Part shown: positions 6,524 to 6,688 of the stretch, piece after piece
Position numbering within the stretch: the stretch's first letter is position 1
Layout: the number at the start of each line of letters is the position of its first letter
Source: Gemmatimonas sp. UBA2094
Lineage (GTDB): Bacteria; Gemmatimonadota; Gemmatimonadetes; Gemmatimonadales; Gemmatimonadaceae
Assembly: GCA_002331565.1 (NCBI GenBank)
Contig: DCZC01000232.1
Coordinates: 1 to 6,688 of the forward strand
Direction of reading: 5' to 3'
Length of the DNA: 6,688 nucleotides
The notes under the pieces: model-generated
Databases searched by the model: none
What the model was told of the DNA's origin: nothing
Seen by the model: only the letters and a program-made list of their open reading frames with translations
Made by a program: the position numbers and the translations under genes

Positions 6524-6688
6524 CTACCGATTGCTGACGTACGCCTCGGCCAGCAGCGCCGCGAGCGCGAGGACGAGCAGCGGCAGCATGAGGGCCTGAC
6601 CGGCGGCGCGCGAGAACACGGCCTGCCGCCAGGCGCTGCCATCGTTCGACGTGACCACGTCGCGGCCGGCCACGAGCCCCGCGAGAGG
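6524..6688 (-). CDS. C-terminal end of an unidentified membrane protein (cut by window edge)
   Basis: Seen: a frame open from the window edge to a TAG at 6526-6524 encodes 54 residues. It contains a polar stretch (AGRDVVTSNDGSAWRQ), then a hydrophobic helix of about 20 residues (ALMLPLLVLALAALLAEAY) and a short end, VSNR. This is the shape of a protein anchored by a last transmembrane helix with a tiny tail. Such an ending occurs in BatA/von Willebrand-type membrane proteins of several phyla, but 54 residues are too few to assign a family, and this comparison is only a suggestion. Third-position G/C is high, as in the neighbours, which supports real coding. It ends 43 bases before the mfd start and may share its transcript. 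Confidence 0.6.
   Translation of the reverse strand, partial: PLAGLVAGRDVVTSNDGSAWRQAVFSRAAGQALMLPLLVLALAALLAEAYVSNR

Overview
The window is a GC-rich stretch (about two-thirds G+C by eye) of ordinary bacterial chromosome in which every supported gene lies on the minus strand. In the direction of transcription, right to left, the order is: the C-terminal end of a membrane protein, mfd (transcription-repair coupling factor), a parvulin-type peptidyl-prolyl isomerase predicted to be a lipoprotein, a SurA-like periplasmic chaperone, and the first 70 codons of pdxA. A SurA-family chaperone implies an outer membrane. The base composition, the gene order and the paired parvulin genes would fit a Gemmatimonadota-type bacterium, but that placement comes from general resemblance and is not proven by the sequence.

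Region by region (plus-strand coordinates): 1-211 is pdxA, cut by the window edge. 208-1617 is the SurA-like gene, whose stop codon overlaps the pdxA GTG start by four bases. 1618-1729 is an intergenic stretch with a very strong GC hairpin at 1679-1709. 1730-3136 is the lipoprotein isomerase. 3137-3171 is a 35-base gap with no visible signal. 3172-6480 is mfd. 6481-6523 is a 43-base gap. 6524-6688 is the tail of a protein ending in a membrane helix.

The short gaps and single orientation suggest one transcription unit, possibly attenuated or split at the hairpin. The two isomerases probably cooperate in folding exported and outer-membrane proteins: one soluble in the periplasm, the other tethered to a membrane. 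pdxA (vitamin B6 synthesis) follows surA as it does in Escherichia coli. mfd serves DNA repair and has no evident functional link to the rest.

I see no mobile element, CRISPR array, RNA gene or defence system, and no convincing undescribed system. The points most worth a second look are the complementary loss of active-site motifs in the two parvulin domains of the SurA-like protein, a cysteine pair inside the lipoprotein's parvulin domain, the tandem parvulin pair with a shared exact 20-base segment, and the translationally coupled surA-pdxA junction.
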